Below, piece after piece: positions 1 through 7,471 of a stretch of DNA of 64,000 nucleotides (the first letter of the stretch is position 1; each line of letters starts with the position of its first letter). Below the pieces are notes generated by a model. The model was not told the DNA's origin. It ran no database searches and saw nothing but the letters and a program-made list of their open reading frames with translations. The stretch is from Terriglobia bacterium (GTDB lineage: Bacteria > Acidobacteriota > Terriglobia > Terriglobales > Acidobacteriaceae): the NCBI GenBank assembly GCA_020072845.1, contig JAIQGF010000007.1, forward strand, positions 212,291 through 276,290. Reading direction: 5' to 3'. The translations under genes and the position numbers were made by a program.

Positions 1-480
1 GGGATGATGCTTCCACTGCTGATCATTTACAACGTAGCCACAGTAGGCAGTGTTTTCGGAGGTTGGGTCTCATCTTCGCTCATTAAGCGCGGTTGGAGTG
101 TCCACTCCAGCCGAAAAACAGCCATGCTGATGTGTGCCCTCGCCGTGGTGCCGATCGTTTTCGCGTCGCGAGTCTCCAGCCTGTGGGCGGCAGTCGCCTT
201 GGTCAGCCTTGCTGCCGCGGCACATCAAGGTTGGTCGGCAAACCTCTTTACGGTCGCCTCTGATTTATTTCCGCGGCGTGCTGTGGGTTCGGTGGTTGGC
301 ATTGGAGGAATGGCGGGCGCTATCGGCGGGATGCTCATCGCCAAGGTGGTTGGCTATGTGCTGCAGTGGACCGGCTCGTACGTGCTGGTCTTCATGATCG
401 CGGGCTCCGCTTACCTGGTTGCTCTCCTTTTCGTTCACCTGCTTTCCGGTACTGGCAAACCAGTCCAGTTAGAGGTGTAG
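1..480 (+). CDS. MFS transporter, C-terminal part (hexuronate/ACS type likely)
   Basis: This is the C-terminal part of a major facilitator superfamily permease. The frame is already open at the first base, so the N-terminal half lies outside the window. The 159 remaining residues hold about five hydrophobic segments, consistent with the last helices of a 12-helix carrier, and a glycine-rich stretch (GIGGMAGAIGGM, about residues 100-111) of the kind seen in the anion:cation symporter family that includes ExuT. A PfkB kinase resembling 2-keto-3-deoxygluconate kinase starts 37 bp downstream on the same strand, which supports uptake of a hexuronate or related sugar acid. The substrate is inferred from family and neighbour only. 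Confidence 0.8.
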   Translation, partial: GMMLPLLIIYNVATVGSVFGGWVSSSLIKRGWSVHSSRKTAMLMCALAVVPIVFASRVSSLWAAVALVSLAAAAHQGWSANLFTVASDLFPRRAVGSVVGIGGMAGAIGGMLIAKVVGYVLQWTGSYVLVFMIAGSAYLVALLFVHLLSGTGKPVQLEV

Positions 481-517
481 ATCGCCACGGTATTTCCAAC
501 TGTTCGGAGACGAAGAG

Positions 518-1600
518 ATGGCTTCATCCTTGAAAATTCCTCACCTAGGTCGCTTCGATTTCCTGTCGCTGGGAGCTTTGGTCTGCCGACTGGACCCCGG
601 GATCGTTCCCTTCCGCAAGGCGACACATTGTGACATGCATGTCAGCGGCGGCGAATACAACTGCGCCGCCAACCTGGCGAACTGCTTTGGCCTGCGCACG
701 GGGATCGCGACGGCGATGGTCTCCTACCCGATCGGCGATTTGATCGCCGAACGGGTGCGAGCCATGGGTGTGGTGCCGTTGTACAAGCATTTCACCCACG
801 ACGGCAGCCGAGGGCCGAACATGGCCACGGTTTACAGTGACCGCGGCTTCGGGGTTCGCCCGCCGGTGGTCTTTTACAATCGATCCAATGAGGCTGCCGC
901 TCAGCTCCAACCCGGAGATTTCAATTGGAAGTCGATTTTTGCGGAGGGCGTTCGCTGGTTCCACAGCGGTGGCATTTTCTCTTCGCTCTCCGAGACCACT
1001 TCGCAACTGGTGATCGAAGCCATGCAGGCAGCCAAGGCGGCTGGTTGCGTCACTTCTTTCGACCTGAACTACCGCGAAAAACTTTGGAAGGGTGCGGGCG
1101 GCGCTGCGCGTGCGCGAGATGTTTTGTGCGAGATCGCGAGGCATGTGGATGTCCTGGTCGGGAACGAAGAGGATCTGCAGAAAGGCTTGGGCCTTGCCGG
1201 GCCGGATGTTGCTGCCAAGTCGAAACTGGACCCTACCGTTTTCTTCTCCATGATGGAGACGGTGAAGAAGCGTTTCCCGAACGTGAAAATCGTCGCGACG
1301 ACTCTTCGCGAAGTGCATTCGACGAATCGTCACAGTTGGAGCGCAGTGGCGTGGATTGACGGTCAGACCGTATCAGCGCCGGCGGCGGAGTTGGAAGTGT
1401 ATGACCGCGTGGGCGGCGGCGACGGGTTTGCCTCGGGCTTCTTTTACGGGCTCATGAACGGCGAGTCGCCAGAACAGGCGATTCGCTTAGGGTGGGCGCA
1501 TGGCGCTCTTCTTACCACGTTTCCGGGCGACACTACGATGGCGACTCTCGACCAAGTCCGAAGCTTCGCGGCAGGGGGCTCGGCACGCATTCAGCGGTAG
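518..1600 (+). CDS. kdgK: PfkB-family sugar kinase, probable 2-dehydro-3-deoxygluconokinase
   Basis: A 360-residue ribokinase/PfkB-family kinase. The second PfkB signature is clear near the C-terminus (DRVGGGDGFASGF), placing the catalytic base at about Asp302. An N-terminal GGEYNCAANLA segment matches the substrate-binding GG-x-N-A region. KDG kinases phosphorylate 2-keto-3-deoxygluconate with ATP, feeding the Entner-Doudoroff lower branch. Length and the adjacent hexuronate-type transporter fit that role, but related fructokinases and aminoimidazole riboside kinases share the fold, so the substrate is an inference. The ATG at 518 follows a purine-rich GACGAAGAG. The gene is probably co-transcribed with the transporter. 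Confidence 0.8.
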   Translation: MASSLKIPHLGRFDFLSLGALVCRLDPGIVPFRKATHCDMHVSGGEYNCAANLANCFGLRTGIATAMVSYPIGDLIAERVRAMGVVPLYKHFTHDGSRGPNMATVYSDRGFGVRPPVVFYNRSNEAAAQLQPGDFNWKSIFAEGVRWFHSGGIFSSLSETTSQLVIEAMQAAKAAGCVTSFDLNYREKLWKGAGGAARARDVLCEIARHVDVLVGNEEDLQKGLGLAGPDVAAKSKLDPTVFFSMMETVKKRFPNVKIVATTLREVHSTNRHSWSAVAWIDGQTVSAPAAELEVYDRVGGGDGFASGFFYGLMNGESPEQAIRLGWAHGALLTTFPGDTTMATLDQVRSFAAGGSARIQR

Positions 1601-1608
1601 TGGCGCGC

Positions 1609-1641
1609 CTCGGGACAAAGCCCGCGAAAGTCTGCCCGAGG
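1609..1641 (+). terminator. Hairpin downstream of the sugar kinase gene
   Basis: CCTCGGG at 1609-1615 pairs with CCCGAGG at 1635-1641, and GAC/GTC extends the stem inward. It begins 9 bp after the kinase stop codon. No T-tract follows, so it may be a weak or Rho-assisted terminator, or an mRNA-stabilising hairpin. Confidence 0.4.
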
Positions 1642-2116
1642 TGAGGCATGCCGTCATTCTATGACCCAGCGCCATCGTCCCAAAGCGCTGCCGTTTTCCG
1701 TGTTGCGCATTGCGAGCAGCGGCAAGATACTGCGCGAACACGCAGTGCTCGACGGATGTTCTCTGCGTCGCAGGCCCGGCCAATATGCCCCCCTGCGTCA
1801 AGTAGAAGTTTCTTTAATGCCAAAGCTGGTTGAGGAATTGCGTGTACGGGTCTGCCGCTACTTGCCGGAGAGTCAAGAACGCAGCTTCTGCCGGGGACTT
1901 GCAGCAGATCGGGGCGCGTCGGCGGGTCGAGAGGATCACGAAGGGAGGATGTGCCAACCGCCAGGGGTTTGTTCCGTTTTCGGAACAAGAATCCGTTATC
2001 GACGGCGTTCCGGCCGCCGACGAGAACAATCCTGACAATCAGGTTGGCGGCAGGCGAACTGGCTGCACGTGGCCATCGTCGCACCCATTGACCATGTCAC
2101 AGGAAAGGAAAGGACA
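1642..2116. other. Non-coding region left of the eCIS locus
   Basis: I find no convincing gene here. Short open frames exist on both strands (for example 1661-2035 plus and 1659-2084 minus), but their arginine- and serine-rich translations lack recognisable domains and look like random frames of GC-rich DNA. The only clear element is the dyad at 1969-1988. The region probably carries the promoter and leader of the small gene at 2117. Confidence 0.5.
1969..1988. promoter_or_regulatory. 20-bp dyad, eCIS-associated operator candidate (copy 1)
   Basis: TTGTTCCGTTTTCGGAACAA, with outer arms TTGTTCCG and CGGAACAA and TTTT at the centre. The same dyad class occurs at 26591-26610 and 26676-26695, and 14 of 20 columns are identical in all three copies. 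It lies 128 bp upstream of the plus-strand gene at 2117. A regulator-binding site is the simplest reading. A hairpin in the leader RNA is the alternative. Confidence 0.65.
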
Positions 2117-2395
2117 ATGGCAATCGAGACCACTCACAAGCGAGCGATTACCGGCAACGATCTGGGGATCAAGGTGACGGCGCCGCAGGGGAAGCGCATC
2201 GTAGCGGTCAAGTGCCTCCTCGATGGCCTCGGCTTACAGGAGCCCACGATCATGGTCCCGGTCGATCACCATGCTCACACGCATCTTCAAGCGGGCGGCG
2301 CAAGTCCGTTTCGAGATCACACACTTGTCGTGACCGCCACCTACGATGATGGAAGCACCGAACCGGCACAGGATAATTGGCAAGACAGCGTTTGA
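2117..2395 (+). CDS. Small hypothetical protein at the eCIS operon tail
   Basis: A 92-residue protein of unknown function. The ATG at 2117 is preceded by a strong AGGAAAGGAAAGG ribosome-binding site, better than any upstream in-frame start. The product has no signal peptide or membrane segment. It contains a His cluster (VDHHAHTH, about residues 46-53) and alternating hydrophobic residues suggesting a small beta-sandwich. It converges on the end of the eCIS operon, and its upstream region holds one of the three shared dyads, so it may belong to the same regulon. I do not recognise the family. Confidence 0.7.
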   Translation: MAIETTHKRAITGNDLGIKVTAPQGKRIVAVKCLLDGLGLQEPTIMVPVDHHAHTHLQAGGASPFRDHTLVVTATYDDGSTEPAQDNWQDSV

Positions 2396-2466
2396 TGCCG
2401 CCGCGAGGCTTGAGGGTATGGCGCGGGCAAAGGCGCTGCGAGGATCTGGAGGCAGAGCTATGCGCG

Positions 2467-2877
2467 TCAGAACAGAAATCCGTTTTCTAAACCGCTCACT
2501 TTAGAGCCAGCGCACATGACTTGCTCCCGCAGCGGGGCGCCCGCGAAGTCAAACCGCTCCGCGAAAAGTGGAGCTTGAATTACCAACTTAAGCGGACAGC
2601 CATTTCCGCCTTGCGCTGCGCCCAAAGGCGACATGCGCCCGAACGTCGTGGAAGCTCCCCGCAGGTATTCTTCGCTGTCCTTGCGTGCGGCGATCATCTG
2701 GGTGAAGTTGTTGTGCACGTAGAAATGACAAGCCTCGTGCACCAGGGTGCCGACGTCAACGCCGACCTGGACCAGGATCTTGCGCCCGGAGCGCGCGCCA
2801 GCGGTTGTCGTGATTCCCCCCAATGTACTCAGCGATGAGCTGCCGGGCGTCACCCGGAAGGGAGGAAAGCGGTTCAA
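2467..2877 (-). CDS. Small HExxH-containing protein coupled to the DUF4157 gene
   Basis: A 136-residue frame opening with TTG at 2877 that overlaps the stop of the DUF4157 gene (TTGA). No independent ribosome-binding site is visible, so expression would rely on translational coupling. It contains LVHEACHFYVH at about residues 45-55, an HExxH zincin-like motif preceded by a hydrophobic strand (KILVQVGVDVG), as in many small metallopeptidases. A downstream glutamate ligand is not obvious (E69, E70 and E108 are options). It could be an eCIS effector or toxin domain, or the frameshifted C-terminus of the neighbouring cargo protein. An in-frame TAA lies shortly upstream of the TTG. Confidence 0.55.
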   Translation of the reverse strand: MNRFPPFRVTPGSSSLSTLGGITTTAGARSGRKILVQVGVDVGTLVHEACHFYVHNNFTQMIAARKDSEEYLRGASTTFGRMSPLGAAQGGNGCPLKLVIQAPLFAERFDFAGAPLREQVMCAGSKVSGLENGFLF

Positions 2878-4493
2878 AGACAGCGATTAAACCAGTCGAT
2901 CGTTGTACCGACGAACGAACAAGGGAACGGAGATTCGCACATCGTCACGAACGCGGGATAAGCGATGAAGCCGTGAGTACAACAGCATTCGCGATAGCAT
3001 TCGACGTGGTGACGGTAGAGATCGCGGCAATACGGCTCTGGACACGCCGGATCAAGCAGACCGATGGGATCGAGGCATGTTCCACTCACGGCGCCGGCGC
3101 GGCTCAGACCTGACAGGAACGCACTCATTTTTGCTTGCAGGCATTTCCGCACGCAATTGTTAGTGGCATTGTCCGGCGTGTTCTCACACGCGCACGTTGC
3201 ATTGTGGCGATAAGTCCAAGTCAGCCAGGTCTTCGCCAACGGACCTTGGTACGCGCTGCAGTTCGTGGCGGATGGGGAGGAGGTCGTGTCGTACGCTGGG
3301 ACACAATCCACCTTGTGCTTGTGGTCGACTGGTTCAACGGCAGAGACACGATGAATCACTACGCTCCGATGCTCCGGCCTTGGACCTGCTGTCGCGCCGT
3401 GCTTGAAGATACGTATCTGGCTAGCGGAGATGCCGGCTGTCGTCAGCACGTCTATGGCTTTTTCCGCACGCGCGCACGAGAGCGTATCGTTGAACGCGAC
3501 AGGACCTTCTTCACTGGCGAAGCCGTGCACTTCCAAGATGTTGTTCCGTGGTAGTGTGGCTGCAAAGGCGAGTAGGCGCGGCTCTTCTCCGTCACGAAAT
3601 TCATCACATCCGACTTTGAACAAGAATGGTTCGCCGGTTACATCCCCGCTGAGCCCGGGGCACTCGCCCGCCTTGACCGCCGAACTTCCGCACGCTCGCT
3701 GCACAACTGGACCGGAAGTTGAACCTGGGGAAGGAACAGAATGGCCCGTGGTCACCGATTCGGCTACGCGGTCGGCCTGCTGTTCGGCGGCATCCTGAGG
3801 TTCACTGATGGTGAGCTTTCTCGCCGCCGCCGGGGCAGCGCCTCGCTGCTGCACTACGTGCGCGAGTTCGTGCGCGAGCAAACGCCGACCCGCGCTTGAG
3901 GAAGGAGCATACTGTCCGGCTCCAAACACAACATCACTTCCCACGGTGTAGGCCAGCGCATTGACAGCCTTCGCCGAGGCGCCGGCCTGCTCACCGGTGT
4001 GCACGCGCACATCGCTGAAATCATGATCCAACCGGTTTTCGAAAAATGTTCGGGTGACCGCGTCCAGGGGCTGGCCCGGCGAACGCAAAACTTCGTGCAC
4101 AATGGGCGGTACTCCAGTCTCTGCCGATGCGCCGCTGGTCTTGCGTTGCAGGAAGCCTTGCTCGCGCTTTTCTTTGCAGGATTCACACTCGCCGTCTGAC
4201 CCGCCGCAGGCGCACTTCCGCTGTAATTGGACAGTTGGCACAGGTGTAGCGGGGGGGCGCGCTGCGCGCCGATCGACCATCCGCATCAGGGCCCGGTTGC
4301 CCATCGACCGCTGAAGTTGATGAGCTGAGTGACGCCACGACGCTTCACGCCCGCCGGAGTTTTCAGGCCCGCCGTGGAGATACGCGCCCGGCGATGCCAC
4401 GCGGGAGTGGAACTCACGCCGCGGCTCCGGCGCCGGCGCAGCGTTTGCCGGATCGTTGCGCTGCTTGGTTTCGGTTGTGGCAACGTGCAGCAT
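2874..4493 (-). CDS. DUF4157 eCIS cargo protein with OmpA-like and Cys-rich C-terminal domains
   Basis: A 539-residue protein with the layout of eCIS-associated DUF4157 proteins. It has a disordered N-terminus with LQRSMGNRAL (about residues 60-69), a small Cys cluster (CACGG and CESC, about 94-106), a DUF4157 domain at about 125-220 with a HELAH zincin motif (His208, His212), and an OmpA-like segment at about 290-375 (LEVHGFASEEG). The last 160 residues contain some 20 cysteines and match nothing I recognise. DUF4157 is a known marker of eCIS loading and toxin proteins. The Cys-rich tail is the likely variable effector part, or a disulfide-stabilised secreted domain. RBS GAGG lies 7 nt before the ATG. 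The gene follows the beta-helix gene by 9 bp. Confidence 0.85.
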   Translation of the reverse strand: MLHVATTETKQRNDPANAAPAPEPRREFHSRVASPGAYLHGGPENSGGREASWRHSAHQLQRSMGNRALMRMVDRRAARPPATPVPTVQLQRKCACGGSDGECESCKEKREQGFLQRKTSGASAETGVPPIVHEVLRSPGQPLDAVTRTFFENRLDHDFSDVRVHTGEQAGASAKAVNALAYTVGSDVVFGAGQYAPSSSAGRRLLAHELAHVVQQRGAAPAAARKLTISEPQDAAEQQADRVAESVTTGHSVPSPGSTSGPVVQRACGSSAVKAGECPGLSGDVTGEPFLFKVGCDEFRDGEEPRLLAFAATLPRNNILEVHGFASEEGPVAFNDTLSCARAEKAIDVLTTAGISASQIRIFKHGATAGPRPEHRSVVIHRVSAVEPVDHKHKVDCVPAYDTTSSPSATNCSAYQGPLAKTWLTWTYRHNATCACENTPDNATNNCVRKCLQAKMSAFLSGLSRAGAVSGTCLDPIGLLDPACPEPYCRDLYRHHVECYRECCCTHGFIAYPAFVTMCESPFPCSFVGTTIDWFNRCL

Positions 4494-4502
4494 CAGACAG
4501 CC

Positions 4503-7397
4503 TCAGGGCACCACGGCATTCAAGACGCCCCAGGTATTAAGTGGAGCCGGCAGCGGCCTCACCGGTAGCTGGGGCGTACCAGCGAAGACGTTTCCCGTCA
4601 CCGCCACGGTGGCGTTTTCTGTGCCGATCGGAAGCGGCACAACAACGATGCTGCGCTTGCCGCCCTGCGCGTTCTGGTTGAATATCAAATTGCCGGTCAC
4701 GGTCGCGCGCGCAATTTGAATCAGCGCCACCGTCGGAATGCTTCCTTCCCCCGTATCGTTGCTGAAGTTGTTGGCATGCACAATGGCGCTGCCGCCGAGG
4801 TCGAACCGGTCGTCGAAAACGAACAGGGCGAAGGTGGAAAGCACCTTGATCTCCTGGGGTACCGCACTTTTATTGGTTGCGATCGCCACCAACGTGTTGT
4901 GGGAGCAATCCAGATTCAAGGTCACATTGTTGATGGGCTTTGCGAACCCTTGCCGCTCCGCCGCCGAAAGCAGGTTGTGGAGGACAAAAAACGGGGTCAG
5001 GACGGGGCCGATCGCCGGCGGTTGTACAACAGGCCATGTCACTTTGAACTCGATCGGGTTTGCGGGCTTGAAGCCGGACGGCCAGGGATACGCTCGTGCC
5101 AGCGTCGCCCCCAGCAGCACCACGGAATCGTTCAGCCATTTATCTACTGGCTGGTTCGGGACGTCAGGGGGAACCGGGAGCGATCGCAGGGAGAAAATTT
5201 CGATGCCTGCATAACAATCGCGTGCCGTGTTGTGCTGGATGGAAACATCTCCGTACTCGGCATACAGCACGGCGGCGGCGGTCAGGCGCTCAAAGTCGTT
5301 GTTTTGCAGGATGCAGTCCTGCAACAGGCTGGGGACGAGTACGACTTCGAAGACGCGGTTTTCACCTGAAAGGTCCAGCTTGCCGGCCGCGTACGGCGCC
5401 GCTACGAGGCCGAAAGAAACCTGGAACGGTTCCTTGGCGGTCTGGATCGACTCCCCATCGTGCTGAAAACTGTTGCGCGAAACTTTCAGGCCGTTGCAAG
5501 CGCCGCTGGCGAGAACGCCGATCGCGATGGCGTTCGCCTCCTTAGCATCGGTGAAGTGAAAAGCGCAGGAGTCGATCGTCAATCCTGAACACTCCAATGC
5601 CCTCAGTCCAATGGACACCTGCAGCCTGCTGACCACAGGCCCGCCGACCTTACGTATGGTTTGCGCATCGATCGCCGCCAGCTTCCCGCCCGCCTTCTCA
5701 AACGGCGCCCAAGGCATTTCGAATTGCAAACCCTTCACCGTAACGTCGCTCGCACGGTCCACAAGCAGCAGGCCGTGGAGCAGTTTGGGTCCTGCGCCTT
5801 CGGCGGCTTGGAGAACTACGCCCCCATTGCACGCCTCAATGGTGAAGCTCGAGTGCTCGGAACCGAGCCGGAGTGTTTCGGCCAGCAAGTACTTCCCTGG
5901 CATCAAGCAAATCCTGACCGGACCTTTGCCCTTGTACTGGTCCACCACCGACTGCAAGCTGGCGTTGCCCTTCAGGTCCTCGGGCCGGACTTGGACTGTA
6001 CAGCAGCCAGCCGTGAGCGTGCGTTTGGTGAGTTCAACCAGGTTATCGAACTGGTTTCGGCAGTCGACGGCGGAACGTGGTGTCGCTTTCCAGTCGATCA
6101 CGGCCAACGGGCATACCCACTGACGCGGACCATCGGCCGGCTGAAAGTCATTCAGATAACGCTCCGGATACACGGGGGTCGAGGTGCTGGGCCGGACTGC
6201 GAATGTCCAGTAATCGCCCACGTGGTACTTCCCGCTTGCTCCCGCCTTGAACGTCACCTGCACGCCTGTCTGTCCCAAGGAAGTGGCCGTGTTCGCCACA
6301 AGGTCGAGCCGTTCCTCCCAGATGCGCAGGTAGAGTTGGGTCTTCTGAGTTGGATCGGTGGGATCAGTGAGATTGACAAAGTCATTGGACAAGGCGTCAT
6401 TGAGTGCGACCTGTTGGCTATCCGGAATGTAAGCGCCGGCGAGCGTCGTGACCACGCTGAACTTGTTCGCCGGTGGATTGTCGATATCCGCGGCATAAGC
6501 AACGTAGGCGCCGTTGCTGAGCTTGGCAGTGGAGCGCAACACTTGCACTGCCTGTTGATTGCGGGGCTGGTGGTACTGATCGACAGGACGCGAGCCCAAT
6601 TGCAGGTGTTGATTGTCGACCGCGGTCACCTGGTACAGAAATGAAGCATTGTCAAAGCCCCACAGGAACTTCGCGTTGCCCGCCTGATCGACTTCGCAGA
6701 TTTCCACGCGGATCAACTGGTTATCCGCGCCGAGATATCCTCCCTGAGCGACCGGCTTGCACAGGTCAGGGCTGGTGTTGTCCTGGCTGAAGCTGACCTT
6801 CAATGCCGCCTGCGGCAGGACGCGCATGGAGTTGGGATGGAAATCAAGGCCTTGTGCGTTCCAGCGCGCGATGGCTTCCTGCCATGCTCCGGAACAGTCC
6901 TTCGACTGCGTCGCCAGGCGATGAACATGCTGGAGTAGCCGGCTGCGCTGCGCCGTATCCGGACCGCCAAGCGCAACATCTTTCAGGGAAGGAACTTCAA
7001 CCGCGCTGATTTCCTGTTCGAGCAGATGGAGGAAGACAAGCTCGGTTGAAGGCGGCGCAGGATCAGGCGGCGCGGGAAAAAGCCAATCCGGCTGGCTAGT
7101 GTACTTGTAGGTGATGGGCGGGTTTCCCTTGGGGAGGTAAGCGCGCACACCGCCCACGTACATGGTTCCGGCCTGGACTTGGAAATCGGTGCCGGCGCCG
7201 TCCGGCGTGATGCGATAGCCGTCGTCGGGAGTGCCAGTCGGCCCCACGAAATCGAGCGCGTCGTGACGAATCTCTTCGTTGACGATTTGCAGCGCTTCAT
7301 TGGCGTCAGCTTCCAGCGTGACGCGCCCCTGTTGCATGACCACGGATCGGTACTGCTGCTTCTCGTCGTAGGAAACGCGTACCCTGTCGCTGCCCAT
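4503..7397 (-). CDS. eCIS beta-helix structural protein, probable fibre or baseplate appendage
   Basis: A 964-residue protein. I start it at 7397 (MGSDRVRVSYDEKQQ), where AAGGAGCA precedes the ATG; the longer frame upstream has low-complexity, shadow-like composition. The N-terminal ~190 residues (QQGRVTLEADANE and DFVGPTGTPDDGY) match a conserved module common in eCIS and tail-like loci. The middle and C-terminus (about 430-960) are rich in hydrophobic/Asn strand repeats typical of right-handed parallel beta-helices. No canonical tail-fibre gene is present elsewhere in the operon, so this is the best candidate for target binding or a baseplate decoration. That role is inferred. Confidence 0.75.
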   Translation of the reverse strand: MGSDRVRVSYDEKQQYRSVVMQQGRVTLEADANEALQIVNEEIRHDALDFVGPTGTPDDGYRITPDGAGTDFQVQAGTMYVGGVRAYLPKGNPPITYKYTSQPDWLFPAPPDPAPPSTELVFLHLLEQEISAVEVPSLKDVALGGPDTAQRSRLLQHVHRLATQSKDCSGAWQEAIARWNAQGLDFHPNSMRVLPQAALKVSFSQDNTSPDLCKPVAQGGYLGADNQLIRVEICEVDQAGNAKFLWGFDNASFLYQVTAVDNQHLQLGSRPVDQYHQPRNQQAVQVLRSTAKLSNGAYVAYAADIDNPPANKFSVVTTLAGAYIPDSQQVALNDALSNDFVNLTDPTDPTQKTQLYLRIWEERLDLVANTATSLGQTGVQVTFKAGASGKYHVGDYWTFAVRPSTSTPVYPERYLNDFQPADGPRQWVCPLAVIDWKATPRSAVDCRNQFDNLVELTKRTLTAGCCTVQVRPEDLKGNASLQSVVDQYKGKGPVRICLMPGKYLLAETLRLGSEHSSFTIEACNGGVVLQAAEGAGPKLLHGLLLVDRASDVTVKGLQFEMPWAPFEKAGGKLAAIDAQTIRKVGGPVVSRLQVSIGLRALECSGLTIDSCAFHFTDAKEANAIAIGVLASGACNGLKVSRNSFQHDGESIQTAKEPFQVSFGLVAAPYAAGKLDLSGENRVFEVVLVPSLLQDCILQNNDFERLTAAAVLYAEYGDVSIQHNTARDCYAGIEIFSLRSLPVPPDVPNQPVDKWLNDSVVLLGATLARAYPWPSGFKPANPIEFKVTWPVVQPPAIGPVLTPFFVLHNLLSAAERQGFAKPINNVTLNLDCSHNTLVAIATNKSAVPQEIKVLSTFALFVFDDRFDLGGSAIVHANNFSNDTGEGSIPTVALIQIARATVTGNLIFNQNAQGGKRSIVVVPLPIGTENATVAVTGNVFAGTPQLPVRPLPAPLNTWGVLNAVVP

Positions 7398-7471
7398 GGA
7401 TTGCTCCTTGCTTCGCAGTGATTGCTCGCCGGTGATTTCAGCAGTTTCGGCCCGACGCCCACATCCTTCTC

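Noticed and set aside
1661..2035. 124-codon plus-strand gene left of the eCIS
   Set aside because: Arg/Ser-rich translation with no hydrophobic core pattern; it runs through the dyad at 1969.
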